NCBI GenBank assembly: GCA_035532755.1
Contig: DATKQI010000147.1
Coordinates: 1-7,249, forward strand
Origin: DATKQI01 sp035532755
Lineage (GTDB): Bacteria; Pseudomonadota; Alphaproteobacteria; Acetobacterales; Acetobacteraceae
DNA length: 7,249 nucleotides
Direction of reading: 5' to 3'
In this document: piece after piece, positions 1 to 6,078 of the stretch
How the letters are laid out: each line of letters starts with the position of its first letter
Position numbering within the stretch: position 1 is the stretch's first letter
The notes under the pieces: model-generated
The model's input: only the letters and a program-made list of their open reading frames with translations
Databases searched by the model: none
What the model was told of the DNA's origin: nothing
Made by a program: the position numbers and the translations under genes

Positions 1-726
1 GTGGGCGAACCCGGCCAGGGCATGGACCATGCGCGGCGGCAGGATCGCCGAGCCGCGGGGGAACGCCACCGCGAGCGGCGGGACGTTCGGCACCGCCGCC
101 GGCGCCGGCCGCGGCGGCAGGGCCACGGATGCCGCCGCCACCGATACGGCGGGGACCGGCGGTATGGGCATCCCTGGAATCCGCGGCGGCGGGGGCGGTG
201 CCGCCGGCAGGGCGAGGAGCGCTGCGGCCTGCGGCCCCGGCGGGATGTTGGCGGCGCCGGCCGCGGGCGGAACAGGCGGAGGAGCGGGCGGATTGGCGAC
301 GGAGGGCGGCGCCGTCGCCGCCACGAGCGAGGCTGTCGCCGTGGGCGTACCTGCCGTGGCCGCCGCGGCAGGCGGCGGCGGCAGGGTGGTGGGCGGGCCG
401 GACGGCAGGGGCGTGTCGGCCACGATGCGGTGCGCGGCTGACCGATCGGCCGCGAGCCCGGCGGCGATGCGCGCCCGATCGGCCGCCGAGGGCACCGGCG
501 GGGCGCCCGGCACCGTGGCAAGGTTCGGATAGGGCGCATTCGCCCCCGGCGGCGGCGGCCGCTGCTGCGCGATCGCCCCGCCTTCCAGGTTGTGCCACCA
601 GCTCACCGGGTTGTAGCTGCGCGGCACATCCGCGCAGCCGGCAAGAGCACCGGACGCAGCTAGCGCCAGGGCTGCTTGAACCCATACCCGCGCCCCACTA
701 CGGTGCCTGCAAACTTGTGAACACAT
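1..726 (-). CDS. Pro/Ala-rich lipoprotein with probable OmpA-like C-terminal domain (3' end off window)
   Basis: An open minus-strand frame of 242 codons runs without a stop to the left edge, so the C-terminus is missing. The N-terminus has a basic stretch (R7, H8, R9, R13), a hydrophobic run (about residues 14-29) and a lipobox LAGC with Cys31, so the product is probably a lipoprotein anchored after signal peptidase II cleavage. After a short segment containing YNPVSWWHN comes a long low-complexity linker rich in Pro and Ala (about residues 55-215). It resembles a periplasmic spacer. The last visible residues (LAVAFPRGSAILPP followed by a helix-like LAGFA) resemble the opening strand and helix of an OmpA/MotB peptidoglycan-binding domain; this is inferred from only about 25 residues. 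The ATG at 726 is chosen because an AGGAGG lies upstream, but the gap of about 12 bases is long. An in-frame ATG at 759 is an alternative. The gene is divergent from phaC. No gene name is assigned. Confidence 0.78.
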   Translation of the reverse strand, partial: MCSQVCRHRSGARVWVQAALALAASGALAGCADVPRSYNPVSWWHNLEGGAIAQQRPPPPGANAPYPNLATVPGAPPVPSAADRARIAAGLAADRSAAHRIVADTPLPSGPPTTLPPPPAAAATAGTPTATASLVAATAPPSVANPPAPPPVPPAAGAANIPPGPQAAALLALPAAPPPPPRIPGMPIPPVPAVSVAAASVALPPRPAPAAVPNVPPLAVAFPRGSAILPPRMVHALAGFAH

Positions 727-795
727 CAGCCGGCCAATTCCTCCTGCGCGGCCACACATGTAGCGCGAGGATGCGCCCGACGGAAAGGATGCCGC

Positions 796-2595
796 ATGGC
801 CGACGGCCCGAAACAGGATTCGCCTTCGTTCAAGCTGCCCGACCCGGCGCTGTTCGGCCGCTCGATGGCCGACGTGGCCGAGCGGTCCCAGCGCATCGTG
901 ACGGAATGGCTGAAGCGCCAGGCGCAGGAGGGGGCGAGCGCCGATCCGCTGAACATCGGCAGCGCCTTCATCGAGATGACGGCGCGGCTGATGGCCAACC
1001 CCGCGAAGCTCGTGCAGGCGCAGCTCGGCTTCTGGCAGGACTACATGGCGCTGTGGCAGAGCACCACGCGGCGGATGATGGGGCTGGAATCCGCCCCCGT
1101 GATCGAATCCGACCCGAAGGACCGCCGCTTCAAGGACGATGCCTGGAAAGACAACGAGATCTTCGACTTCATCAAGCAGTCCTACCTGCTCTCCGCCCGT
1201 TTCGTGCAGGACGTGGTGAAGCAGGCGGACGGGCTGGAGCCGAAGACCGCGCAGAAGGTCGATTTCTACGCCCGCCAGTTCGTCGATGCGATGAGCCCGA
1301 GCAACTTCGTCCTCACCAACCCCGAGGTGCTGCGCCGCACCGCCGAGACCGGCGGGGAGAACCTGCTGAAGGGGCTGAACAACCTGCTCGCCGACCTCGA
1401 GCAGGGCCGCGGCAAGCTGCGCATCAAGATGACCGACATGGAGGCGTTCCGCGTCGGCGAGAACATCGGCGTCTGCCCCGGCAAGGTCGTGCTCCAGACA
1501 CCGCTGATGCAGCTGATCCAGTACAGCCCGTCCACCGAGAAGGTGCTGAAGCGGCCCTTGCTGATCATCCCGCCCTGGATCAACAAGTTCTACATCCTGG
1601 ATCTGCGGCCGAAGAACAGCTTCGTGCGCTGGGCAGTCTCCCAGGGGCATACCGTGTTCATGGTGAGCTGGGTGAACCCCGATGGCCACCTCGCCGACAA
1701 GGGGTTCGACGACTACATGAACGACGGCATCCTCGCCGCGCTCGATGCGATCGAGCAGGCGACCGGGGAGAGCGACATCAACGCGATCGGCTACTGCCTG
1801 GGCGGCACGCTGCTGGCCTCCACGCTCGCCTGGATGGCGGCGAAGGGGGACAAGCGCATCCGTTCGGCCACCTTCTTCGTCACCATGATGGATTTCGCCG
1901 AGGCCGGGGAGCTTGGCGTGTTCATCGACGAGGAGCAGTTGAAATCCCTGGAAGAGAAGATGAACCGCCGCGGCTACCTCGAAGGCAGCGAGATGGCGAC
2001 CACCTTCAACATGCTCCGCGCGAACGACCTGATCTGGTCTTTCGTGGTGAACAACTACCTGATGGGCAACGAGCCGTTCCCGTTCGACCTGCTGTACTGG
2101 AACAGCGATTCCACACGCATGCCCGCGCGCATGCACAGCTTCTACCTGCGCAAGATGTACCAGGAGAATCTGCTGGCCCAGCCCGGCGGCATCACCCTGG
2201 CGGGCGAGGCCATCGACCTCGCGAAGATCACCGTGCCGGCCTATTTCCTGTCCACGCGCGAGGACCACATCGCGCCGTGGAAATCGACCTATCGCGGCAC
2301 CCAGCTTCTTTCCGGGACGAAGCGCTTCGTGCTCGCCGCATCCGGCCATATCGCCGGCGTGGTGAACCCGCCGGAAGGCGGCAAATACAGCCACTGGATC
2401 AACACCGACCTGCCGCCCACCCCAGATGCCTGGTTCCACGGCGCGACGGAGATGGCCGGATCGTGGTGGCCGGACTGGCACCGCTGGATCTCGGGCCTCG
2501 CCAAGGCGCAGGTACCGGCACGCACGCCGGGAAGCGGTAAGCTGACGCCGACCGAGGATGCGCCCGGCAGCTACGTGAAGCTGCGCATCAACTGA
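796..2595 (+). CDS. phaC: Class I poly(3-hydroxyalkanoate) synthase PhaC
   Basis: This cytoplasmic, granule-associated enzyme polymerises (R)-3-hydroxyacyl-CoA into PHA storage polyester and releases CoA. The 599-residue length fits class I synthases, which act as a single subunit type. The N-terminal PhaC_N region includes the family block DRRF (109-112). It is followed by an alpha/beta-hydrolase domain with the lipase-like box GYCLGG, where Cys334 is the nucleophile. Asp490 (in TREDHIAPW) and His518 (in SGHIAG) complete the triad. The Asp-His spacing of 28 residues equals that of the Cupriavidus necator enzyme. The start is supported by AAAGGA at 784-789, six bases before the ATG. No phaA, phaB, phasin or phaR gene is present in the window, so monomer supply must be encoded elsewhere. 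The upstream gap of 69 bases to the divergent lipoprotein gene must hold promoters for both, but I see no convincing -35/-10 pair there. Confidence 0.97.
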   Translation: MADGPKQDSPSFKLPDPALFGRSMADVAERSQRIVTEWLKRQAQEGASADPLNIGSAFIEMTARLMANPAKLVQAQLGFWQDYMALWQSTTRRMMGLESAPVIESDPKDRRFKDDAWKDNEIFDFIKQSYLLSARFVQDVVKQADGLEPKTAQKVDFYARQFVDAMSPSNFVLTNPEVLRRTAETGGENLLKGLNNLLADLEQGRGKLRIKMTDMEAFRVGENIGVCPGKVVLQTPLMQLIQYSPSTEKVLKRPLLIIPPWINKFYILDLRPKNSFVRWAVSQGHTVFMVSWVNPDGHLADKGFDDYMNDGILAALDAIEQATGESDINAIGYCLGGTLLASTLAWMAAKGDKRIRSATFFVTMMDFAEAGELGVFIDEEQLKSLEEKMNRRGYLEGSEMATTFNMLRANDLIWSFVVNNYLMGNEPFPFDLLYWNSDSTRMPARMHSFYLRKMYQENLLAQPGGITLAGEAIDLAKITVPAYFLSTREDHIAPWKSTYRGTQLLSGTKRFVLAASGHIAGVVNPPEGGKYSHWINTDLPPTPDAWFHGATEMAGSWWPDWHRWISGLAKAQVPARTPGSGKLTPTEDAPGSYVKLRIN

Positions 2596-2619
2596 TCGGC
2601 CGCATCTTCAGCCCCGATC
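2594..2619. terminator. Weak inverted repeat between convergent genes
   Basis: The arms GATCGG (2594-2599) and CCGATC (2614-2619) are perfect complements around a 14-base loop, in the 25-base gap between the phaC stop and the stop of the convergent gene. The stem is short and has no T-tract on either side, so a bidirectional terminator role is only suggested by position. Confidence 0.25.
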
Positions 2620-2620
2620 T

Positions 2621-3193
2621 TCATCCACAGACGATGCAGGGGGCGTTGTTGCCGCCCGGAAGCTCCTGCTGCTCGGCCCGCTGCGTGACGGCGTTCACGC
2701 CGGGCAGGTAGGGCATGTGCGCGAGGCGGTTCAGCACCTGGCCCGGGGGAGCGGTGAACGTCGGCCCCTGAAGGGCGGCCGCCGCCTGCGCGGGGTTGTT
2801 CTGCTGCAACGCGTTGGCCGCCGCCAGAAGCTGGTCCACCACCGCCTGGGAGGATGCGGCGGGCGCGATGCCCACCACCTCGCGCAACTGGGCGCGGGCC
2901 ACCAGCATGTCCTGCCGCGTGAGCGTGTCCATCCGCACCCAGCGGGGGTTGGTGTTCAACTCGCCGCCCAGATAGTCCACCGCCGCCACCGCGCGCGCCG
3001 CCTCGATGGGCCGGTTGGCGGTATTGGCCGGGCTCGCGAACGCCCAGGCCGCCTGGTTGATGGCCCCCACATCGGGATCGAGATTCAGGCCGAAGGCGTT
3101 GGCCGGCATCCGGGCGGTGTCCGGCGGGGGCGGAATGGCGGCGCAGGCGGCCGGCAGCAAGGCCAGCATCAGAAGCGCGGCGGGCGGGCGCAT
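2621..3193 (-). CDS. Small exported (possibly lipo-) protein of unknown function
   Basis: I do not recognise this 190-residue protein. It starts with MRPP followed by a hydrophobic Leu/Ala run and LLPAAC, so it is very likely exported. Cys17 could be a lipidation site, but Pro at -3 makes the lipobox imperfect, and cleavage by signal peptidase I near ACAA is also possible. The mature part begins with a Pro-rich stretch (IPPPP), then an Ala/Gln/Asn-rich, probably helical body (with ARAQLREVVG and AANALQQNNPAQAAAALQG). It ends in a CxxC pair, Cys186 and Cys189, one residue before the C-terminus. The start at 3193 is preferred because GGAGG lies six bases upstream, whereas the ATG at 3199 directly abuts that GGAGG. 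A longer frame to 3295 would overlap the previous gene and bury the signal peptide. It lies 55 bases downstream of the carbonic anhydrase homologue on the same strand, and is possibly the last gene of that operon. Confidence 0.72.
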   Translation of the reverse strand: MRPPAALLMLALLPAACAAIPPPPDTARMPANAFGLNLDPDVGAINQAAWAFASPANTANRPIEAARAVAAVDYLGGELNTNPRWVRMDTLTRQDMLVARAQLREVVGIAPAASSQAVVDQLLAAANALQQNNPAQAAAALQGPTFTAPPGQVLNRLAHMPYLPGVNAVTQRAEQQELPGGNNAPCIVCG

Positions 3194-3199
3194 GGCCAT

Positions 3200-3204
3200 C
3201 CTCC
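3200..3204 (-). promoter_or_regulatory. Shine-Dalgarno GGAGG selecting the start at 3193
   Basis: On the minus strand GGAGG is followed by ATGGCCATG. The spacing is zero to the first ATG and six bases to the second. The second ATG is therefore the likelier initiator, giving the product two fewer residues. Confidence 0.6.
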
Positions 3205-3248
3205 GGTTTTCGTTTCCTGTCCGCGATATTGGCACGGCGCGGCGCTTG

Positions 3249-3800
3249 TCAGCCGGGGCGGACCAGCCCGGCGCGGAATCGTGCGGCAAGCTCAACGTAA
3301 TGTGTTGCGATCCGGTCGAACTTCGCCCGCTCCTCGGCCGGGCGCAGGCGCAGCAGCTTCGCCGGCGATCCGGCCCACAGCTCGTTCGGGCCGATCCGCT
3401 TGCCCGGCGTCAGCAGCCCGCCCGCCGCCAGCATCCCGCCTTCCTCGATCACCGCGCCGTCCAGCACCGTCGCCCCCATGCCGACGAAGGCGCGGCTGCG
3501 CAGCGTGCAGGCATGGACGATCGCGGCGTGCCCTACCGTCACCTCATCGCCGATGATGCAGGGGCAATCGCCGGAATCGACATGCAGGATGGTGCCGTCC
3601 TGGATGTTGGTGCGCGCGCCGATGCGGATGAAGTTGGTATCCCCCCGCAGCACGCAATGGAACCAGATGTTCGATTGCGGCCCGATCTCCACATCGCCGA
3701 TCACCGCGGCGGTGGGCGCGATCCAGGCGTCCGCGGCGATGCGCGGGGCCACGCCGTCCAGCGTGAACAGCGGCCCCGATCCCGGCCCGGATTCAGGCAT
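3249..3800 (-). CDS. Gamma-carbonic anhydrase family protein (left-handed beta-helix)
   Basis: This 183-residue protein has the hexapeptide-repeat pattern of a left-handed beta-helix (IAPTAAVIGDVEIG and later repeats), followed by a C-terminal helix (about 150-178) as in the YrdA/PaaY/Cam group. The three zinc-ligand histidines of the family appear as His73, His91 and His96 (ILHVD and VGHAAIVH). Arg52, Asp54 and Gln67, equivalents of Arg59, Asp61 and Gln75 of Methanosarcina Cam, are kept. Cam-type acidic loop residues are not evident, so carbonic anhydrase activity is plausible but not assured; many homologues are inactive or thioesterase-like. The start at 3800 is chosen because GGAGG lies six bases upstream; an ATG at 3821 would add eight-odd residues rich in Arg. 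The ATG lies inside the end of argC, overlapping it by eight bases, which suggests translational coupling. It probably forms a trimer in the cytoplasm. Confidence 0.92.
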   Translation of the reverse strand: MPESGPGSGPLFTLDGVAPRIAADAWIAPTAAVIGDVEIGPQSNIWFHCVLRGDTNFIRIGARTNIQDGTILHVDSGDCPCIIGDEVTVGHAAIVHACTLRSRAFVGMGATVLDGAVIEEGGMLAAGGLLTPGKRIGPNELWAGSPAKLLRLRPAEERAKFDRIATHYVELAARFRAGLVRPG

Positions 3801-4743
3801 GCACGGCCTCCGCCGCCGCACCCACCGGCAGGCCCAGCATCAGCCCGATGTTCTGCACCGCCGCGCCCGAGGCGCCCTTGCCCAGATTGTCGAGCCGCGC
3901 CACCAGCACCGCCTGCCGGCCCGCGGCATCGGCGAACACGCGCAGCTCCATCCTGTCCGTGCCGTTCAGCGCCTCCGGCTCCAGCCCGCTCTCCGCCACC
4001 GCCGGAACCACGCGCACCAGCGCCGCGCCGGCGTAATGGTCGGCGAGTGCGGCATGGAGATCGGCGGGGCTCGGTGCCCCCGGCAGCGTATCGAGATGCA
4101 GCGGCACCGAGACCAGCATGCCCTGCCGGAAATGCCCGACCGAGGGAACGAAGATCGGCCGCCGCGCCAGCCCGGAATACAACTGCATCTCGGGCAGGTG
4201 CTTGTGGGACAGCCCGAGGCCATACAGGTCGAAGGCCGGCCCGCCATCCCGCTCATGCGCCGCGATCAGCGCCTTGCCGCCGCCGCTGTAGCCGCTGACG
4301 GCGTTCACGCTGACCGGATGATCAGCCGGCAGCAGCCCGGCATCCACCAGCGGCCGGAGCAGGGCAATCGCGCCGGTGGGGTAGCAGCCGGGATTGGTCA
4401 CGCGTGGCGCCGCGGCAATGGCCGATGCCTGGCCGCGCGCCATTTCGGGAAAGCCGTAAGCCCAGCCCGGGGCTGTGCGATGCGCGGTGCTGGCATCCAG
4501 GATGCGCGGGCCGCCGCTCCCCAGGCTGTCGGCCATCGCCACCGCTTCCCGCGCCGCCGCATCGGGCAGGCAGAGCACCACCAGATCCACCTCGGCCATC
4601 AGCGTGCGGCGGGCATCCGCGTCCTTGCGCTGCGCCTCGGGCAGGCTGCGCAGGCGGATGCCGGGCAGCGATTCCAGGCGCGCGCGGATGCCAAGCCCGG
4701 TGGTGCCGGCTTCGCCGTCGATGAAGATGGCCTTCTGCGTCAT
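3793..4743 (-). CDS. argC: N-acetyl-gamma-glutamyl-phosphate reductase, type 2 (ArgC)
   Basis: ArgC catalyses the NADPH-dependent reduction of N-acetyl-gamma-glutamyl phosphate to N-acetylglutamate 5-semialdehyde, the third step of arginine biosynthesis, in the cytoplasm. The 316-residue length and the N-terminal IFIDGEAGTTG (6-16, Rossmann dinucleotide loop) mark the shorter type 2 form. The nucleophile is Cys120 in VTNPGCYPTG. GYSGGGK (151-157) and the conserved SHKHLPEM block (179-186, with His180 and His182) follow as expected. The start at 4743 is chosen because the family begins directly before the nucleotide loop and GGAAAGGA lies eight bases upstream; the frame extends upstream to 5073 with unrelated sequence. 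The gene follows rpsI across a 253-base gap that includes an intrinsic terminator, so it probably has its own promoter, though I cannot point to one. A perfect hairpin lies in its leader. Its end overlaps the next gene. Confidence 0.96.
   Translation of the reverse strand: MTQKAIFIDGEAGTTGLGIRARLESLPGIRLRSLPEAQRKDADARRTLMAEVDLVVLCLPDAAAREAVAMADSLGSGGPRILDASTAHRTAPGWAYGFPEMARGQASAIAAAPRVTNPGCYPTGAIALLRPLVDAGLLPADHPVSVNAVSGYSGGGKALIAAHERDGGPAFDLYGLGLSHKHLPEMQLYSGLARRPIFVPSVGHFRQGMLVSVPLHLDTLPGAPSPADLHAALADHYAGAALVRVVPAVAESGLEPEALNGTDRMELRVFADAAGRQAVLVARLDNLGKGASGAAVQNIGLMLGLPVGAAAEAVHA
3807..3811 (-). promoter_or_regulatory. Shine-Dalgarno GGAGG within the 3' end of argC
   Basis: GGAGG on the minus strand lies six bases before the ATG at 3800 and within the last codons of argC. 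It fixes the start of the carbonic anhydrase homologue at 3800 rather than 3821 and fits re-initiation by ribosomes finishing argC. Confidence 0.65.
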
Positions 4744-4816
4744 GGCCGCGTTCCTTTCCACCGGCATGGTCCGCCCGGGCCGGGCGTTTCCCGCCGGCCA
4801 GGAGGAGGTACTTCGG

Positions 4817-4840
4817 CTGTCGGCATCATCATGCCGACAG
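4817..4840. repeat. Perfect 10-base inverted repeat in the argC leader
   Basis: CTGTCGGCAT (4817-4826) and ATGCCGACAG (4831-4840) are exact reverse complements around a four-base loop, 74 bases before the argC ATG. There is no T-tract after it on either strand, so it does not look like an intrinsic terminator. It could be a repressor operator or an RNA hairpin in the argC leader. A second, GC-only inverted repeat, CGCCCGG/CCGGGCG at 4772-4786, lies between it and the start codon. Confidence 0.7.
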
Positions 4841-4943
4841 TTCCGCGGTGCCGCACCATCCGCGTTGCCCTTGCGGGCGCATGGCTGGTGCCGCCGCCGT
4901 TCATGCCGCGCGGCCGCCGCCCCGAAACAGACCTCGGGGCAGC

Positions 4944-4975
4944 AAAAAGGGGCGGGCCTTCCGGGCCGCCCCCTT
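4944..4975 (-). terminator. Intrinsic terminator after rpsI
   Basis: Read on the minus strand, a GC stem (GGGGCGG with CCGCCCC, then a C-C mismatch and CC/GG) closes on a GGAA loop of the GNRA type and is followed by five T residues. It lies 21 bases past the rpsI stop. It should end rplM-rpsI transcription and separates that operon from argC. Confidence 0.9.
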
Positions 4976-4996
4976 CGCGTCTCGTCGGCGAGAAGC

Positions 4997-5485
4997 TCAG
5001 CGCTTGCTGAACTGGAAGCTGCGGCGGGCCTTCGCGCGGCCGTATTTCTTGCGCTCCACCACGCGCGAATCACGCGTCAGGAAGCCGGCCACCTTCAGGA
5101 TGCCGCGCAGATCGGGCTCGTAATACGTCAGCGCGCGGCTGATGCCGTGGCGCACCGCACCGGCCTGGCCGGAGAGGCCGCCGCCGACCACGGTGCAGAT
5201 CACGTCGAACTGGTTGTAGCGGTCCGCCACCAGGAACGGCTGGGTGATCAGCATGCGCAGCACCGGGCGGGCGAAATACTGCGCCGCCTTCTTGCCGTTC
5301 ACCAGGATCTCGCCCTTGCCGGGCTTGATCCACACCCGGGCCACCGCATTCTTGCGCCGGCCGGTGGCGTACGAACGGCCGAACGCATCGCGCTTCGGCT
5401 CCCGCTTCGGCGCCTCGGCCGCCGTGGCGGTCGCGACCGCGAGATCCTTCAAATCCGCCAGCGTGCGGGTCTGGACTTCGGACAT
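4997..5485 (-). CDS. rpsI: 30S ribosomal protein S9 (uS9)
   Basis: S9 is a small-subunit head protein whose C-terminal tail reaches toward the P-site tRNA. The 162-residue product has an N-terminal extension of about 35 residues (MSEVQTRTLADLKDL, then Ala/Lys/Arg-rich), common in alphaproteobacteria and absent from the roughly 130-residue E. coli protein. The core begins at YATGRRKNAVARVW. It includes GKGEILVNG, YFARPVLRM, the GGGLSGQAGAVRHGISRAL block and LTRDSRVVERKKYGRAKARR, and ends in the hallmark FQFSKR tail. It starts four bases after the rplM stop. GAGG within the end of rplM is about ten bases before the ATG, so the two genes are almost certainly co-transcribed and coupled. An intrinsic terminator follows. 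Confidence 0.99.
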   Translation of the reverse strand: MSEVQTRTLADLKDLAVATATAAEAPKREPKRDAFGRSYATGRRKNAVARVWIKPGKGEILVNGKKAAQYFARPVLRMLITQPFLVADRYNQFDVICTVVGGGLSGQAGAVRHGISRALTYYEPDLRGILKVAGFLTRDSRVVERKKYGRAKARRSFQFSKR

Positions 5486-5489
5486 GCGC

Positions 5490-5954
5490 TTACGCCCTCT
5501 TGTTCTTCGGGTTCATGGCGGCAACGTCCAGCTTCTGCGGCTGCTGGCCGTCATGCGGGTGCTCGGCGCCGGCATACACATACAGGTGCTTCATCTGCTG
5601 GCGCTGCAGCGGGCCGCGCGTGATCATCCGCTCCACCGCCTTCTGCACCACCCGCTCGGGGTGGGCGCTGTCCAGGCGCTGGCGGATGGTCCGCCCCTTG
5701 ATGCCGCCGGCATAGCCGGTGTGGTAATAGAAGACCGACTGATCGGCCTTGTTGCCGGTGACCTTCACCTTGCCGGCGTTGACGATCACGACATTGTCGC
5801 CGCAATCGACATGCGGGGTGAACTGCGGCTTGTGCTTGCCGCGCAGGCGCATCGCGACCAGGGCGGCGAGGCGGCCGAGCACCAGCCCGTCCGCGTCGAT
5901 CAGCACCCAGTCCTTGTTCACCTCCGCGGGCTTGAGCGAAAGGGTCGTCTTCAT
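5490..5954 (-). CDS. rplM: 50S ribosomal protein L13 (uL13)
   Basis: L13 is an early-assembly large-subunit protein. The 154-residue product begins MKTTLSLKPAEV and carries the family blocks WVLIDADGLVLGRLA, RLRGKHKPQFTPHVDCGD, YYHTGYAGGIK, ERVVQKAVERMITRGPLQR and YAGAEHPHDGQQP. Its length and C-terminal tail (LDVAAMNPKNKRA) match the alphaproteobacterial form. The start at 5954 is the family start, with GAGGA eight bases upstream; the frame continues upstream to 6374 without family similarity and that extension is antisense to another gene. It is the first gene of the rplM-rpsI operon, with a candidate promoter just upstream. Confidence 0.99.
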   Translation of the reverse strand: MKTTLSLKPAEVNKDWVLIDADGLVLGRLAALVAMRLRGKHKPQFTPHVDCGDNVVIVNAGKVKVTGNKADQSVFYYHTGYAGGIKGRTIRQRLDSAHPERVVQKAVERMITRGPLQRQQMKHLYVYAGAEHPHDGQQPQKLDVAAMNPKNKRA

Positions 5955-5982
5955 CCGGGCTATCCTCTGGAATCGAGCGCGG

Positions 5983-6011
5983 GTTCTGGCGGCAAGGCGT
6001 TGGTTTGTCAA
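5983..6011 (-). promoter_or_regulatory. Candidate sigma-70-type promoter for rplM-rpsI
   Basis: On the minus strand a perfect TTGACA (6011-6006), preceded by C as often seen in alphaproteobacteria, is followed after 17 bases by CAGAAC (5988-5983), a weak -10 with three consensus matches. It lies about 30-57 bases before the rplM ATG. The strong -35 and position support it; the -10 is uncertain. Confidence 0.55.
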
Positions 6012-6033
6012 GGGTTGCCGATTGTGGTATCCG
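6005..6033 (+). promoter_or_regulatory. Candidate divergent promoter for the dehydrogenase-like gene
   Basis: On the plus strand TTGTCA (6005-6010, five of six consensus matches), a 17-base spacer and TATCCG (6028-6033, three of six) form a possible promoter about 45 bases before the ATG at 6079. Its -35 lies on top of the rplM -35 on the other strand. This is a pattern match only. Confidence 0.35.
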
Positions 6034-6039
6034 CATACC
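6026..6039. repeat. Small palindrome over the putative -10
   Basis: GGTAT (6026-6030) and ATACC (6035-6039) are perfect complements around CCGC. The palindrome covers the putative plus-strand -10 and is thus placed where a repressor would sit. It is short enough to be chance. Confidence 0.3.
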
Positions 6040-6078
6040 GCATTGCTGCGCGCTCCGCCGCCGCCTAGCATCTTCGCC

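Noticed and set aside
716..725. TGTGAACACA, partly palindromic, at the lipoprotein start
   Set aside because: It does not fit the CRP (TGTGA-N6-TCACA) or FNR half-site spacing and is short enough to be chance.
129..2540. Long plus-strand open frame of 803 codons covering the lipoprotein gene region and phaC
   Set aside because: It overlaps phaC in another frame, is composed mostly of Arg/Ala/Pro/Gly as expected from out-of-frame GC-rich sequence, and has no family similarity.
3226..3251. CTGACA with AATATC at 16 bases, a possible separate promoter for the small exported protein
   Set aside because: Only half the -10 matches and it overlaps the end of the previous gene; too weak to call.
3006..4298. 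Plus-strand open frames opposite argC and the carbonic anhydrase gene
   Set aside because: They are antisense to genes with clear catalytic motifs, and are Arg/Ala/Pro-rich with no recognisable domain.
4744..5073. N-terminal extension of argC
   Set aside because: It would run through the rpsI terminator and into rpsI; the family begins just before the nucleotide loop at the ATG at 4743.
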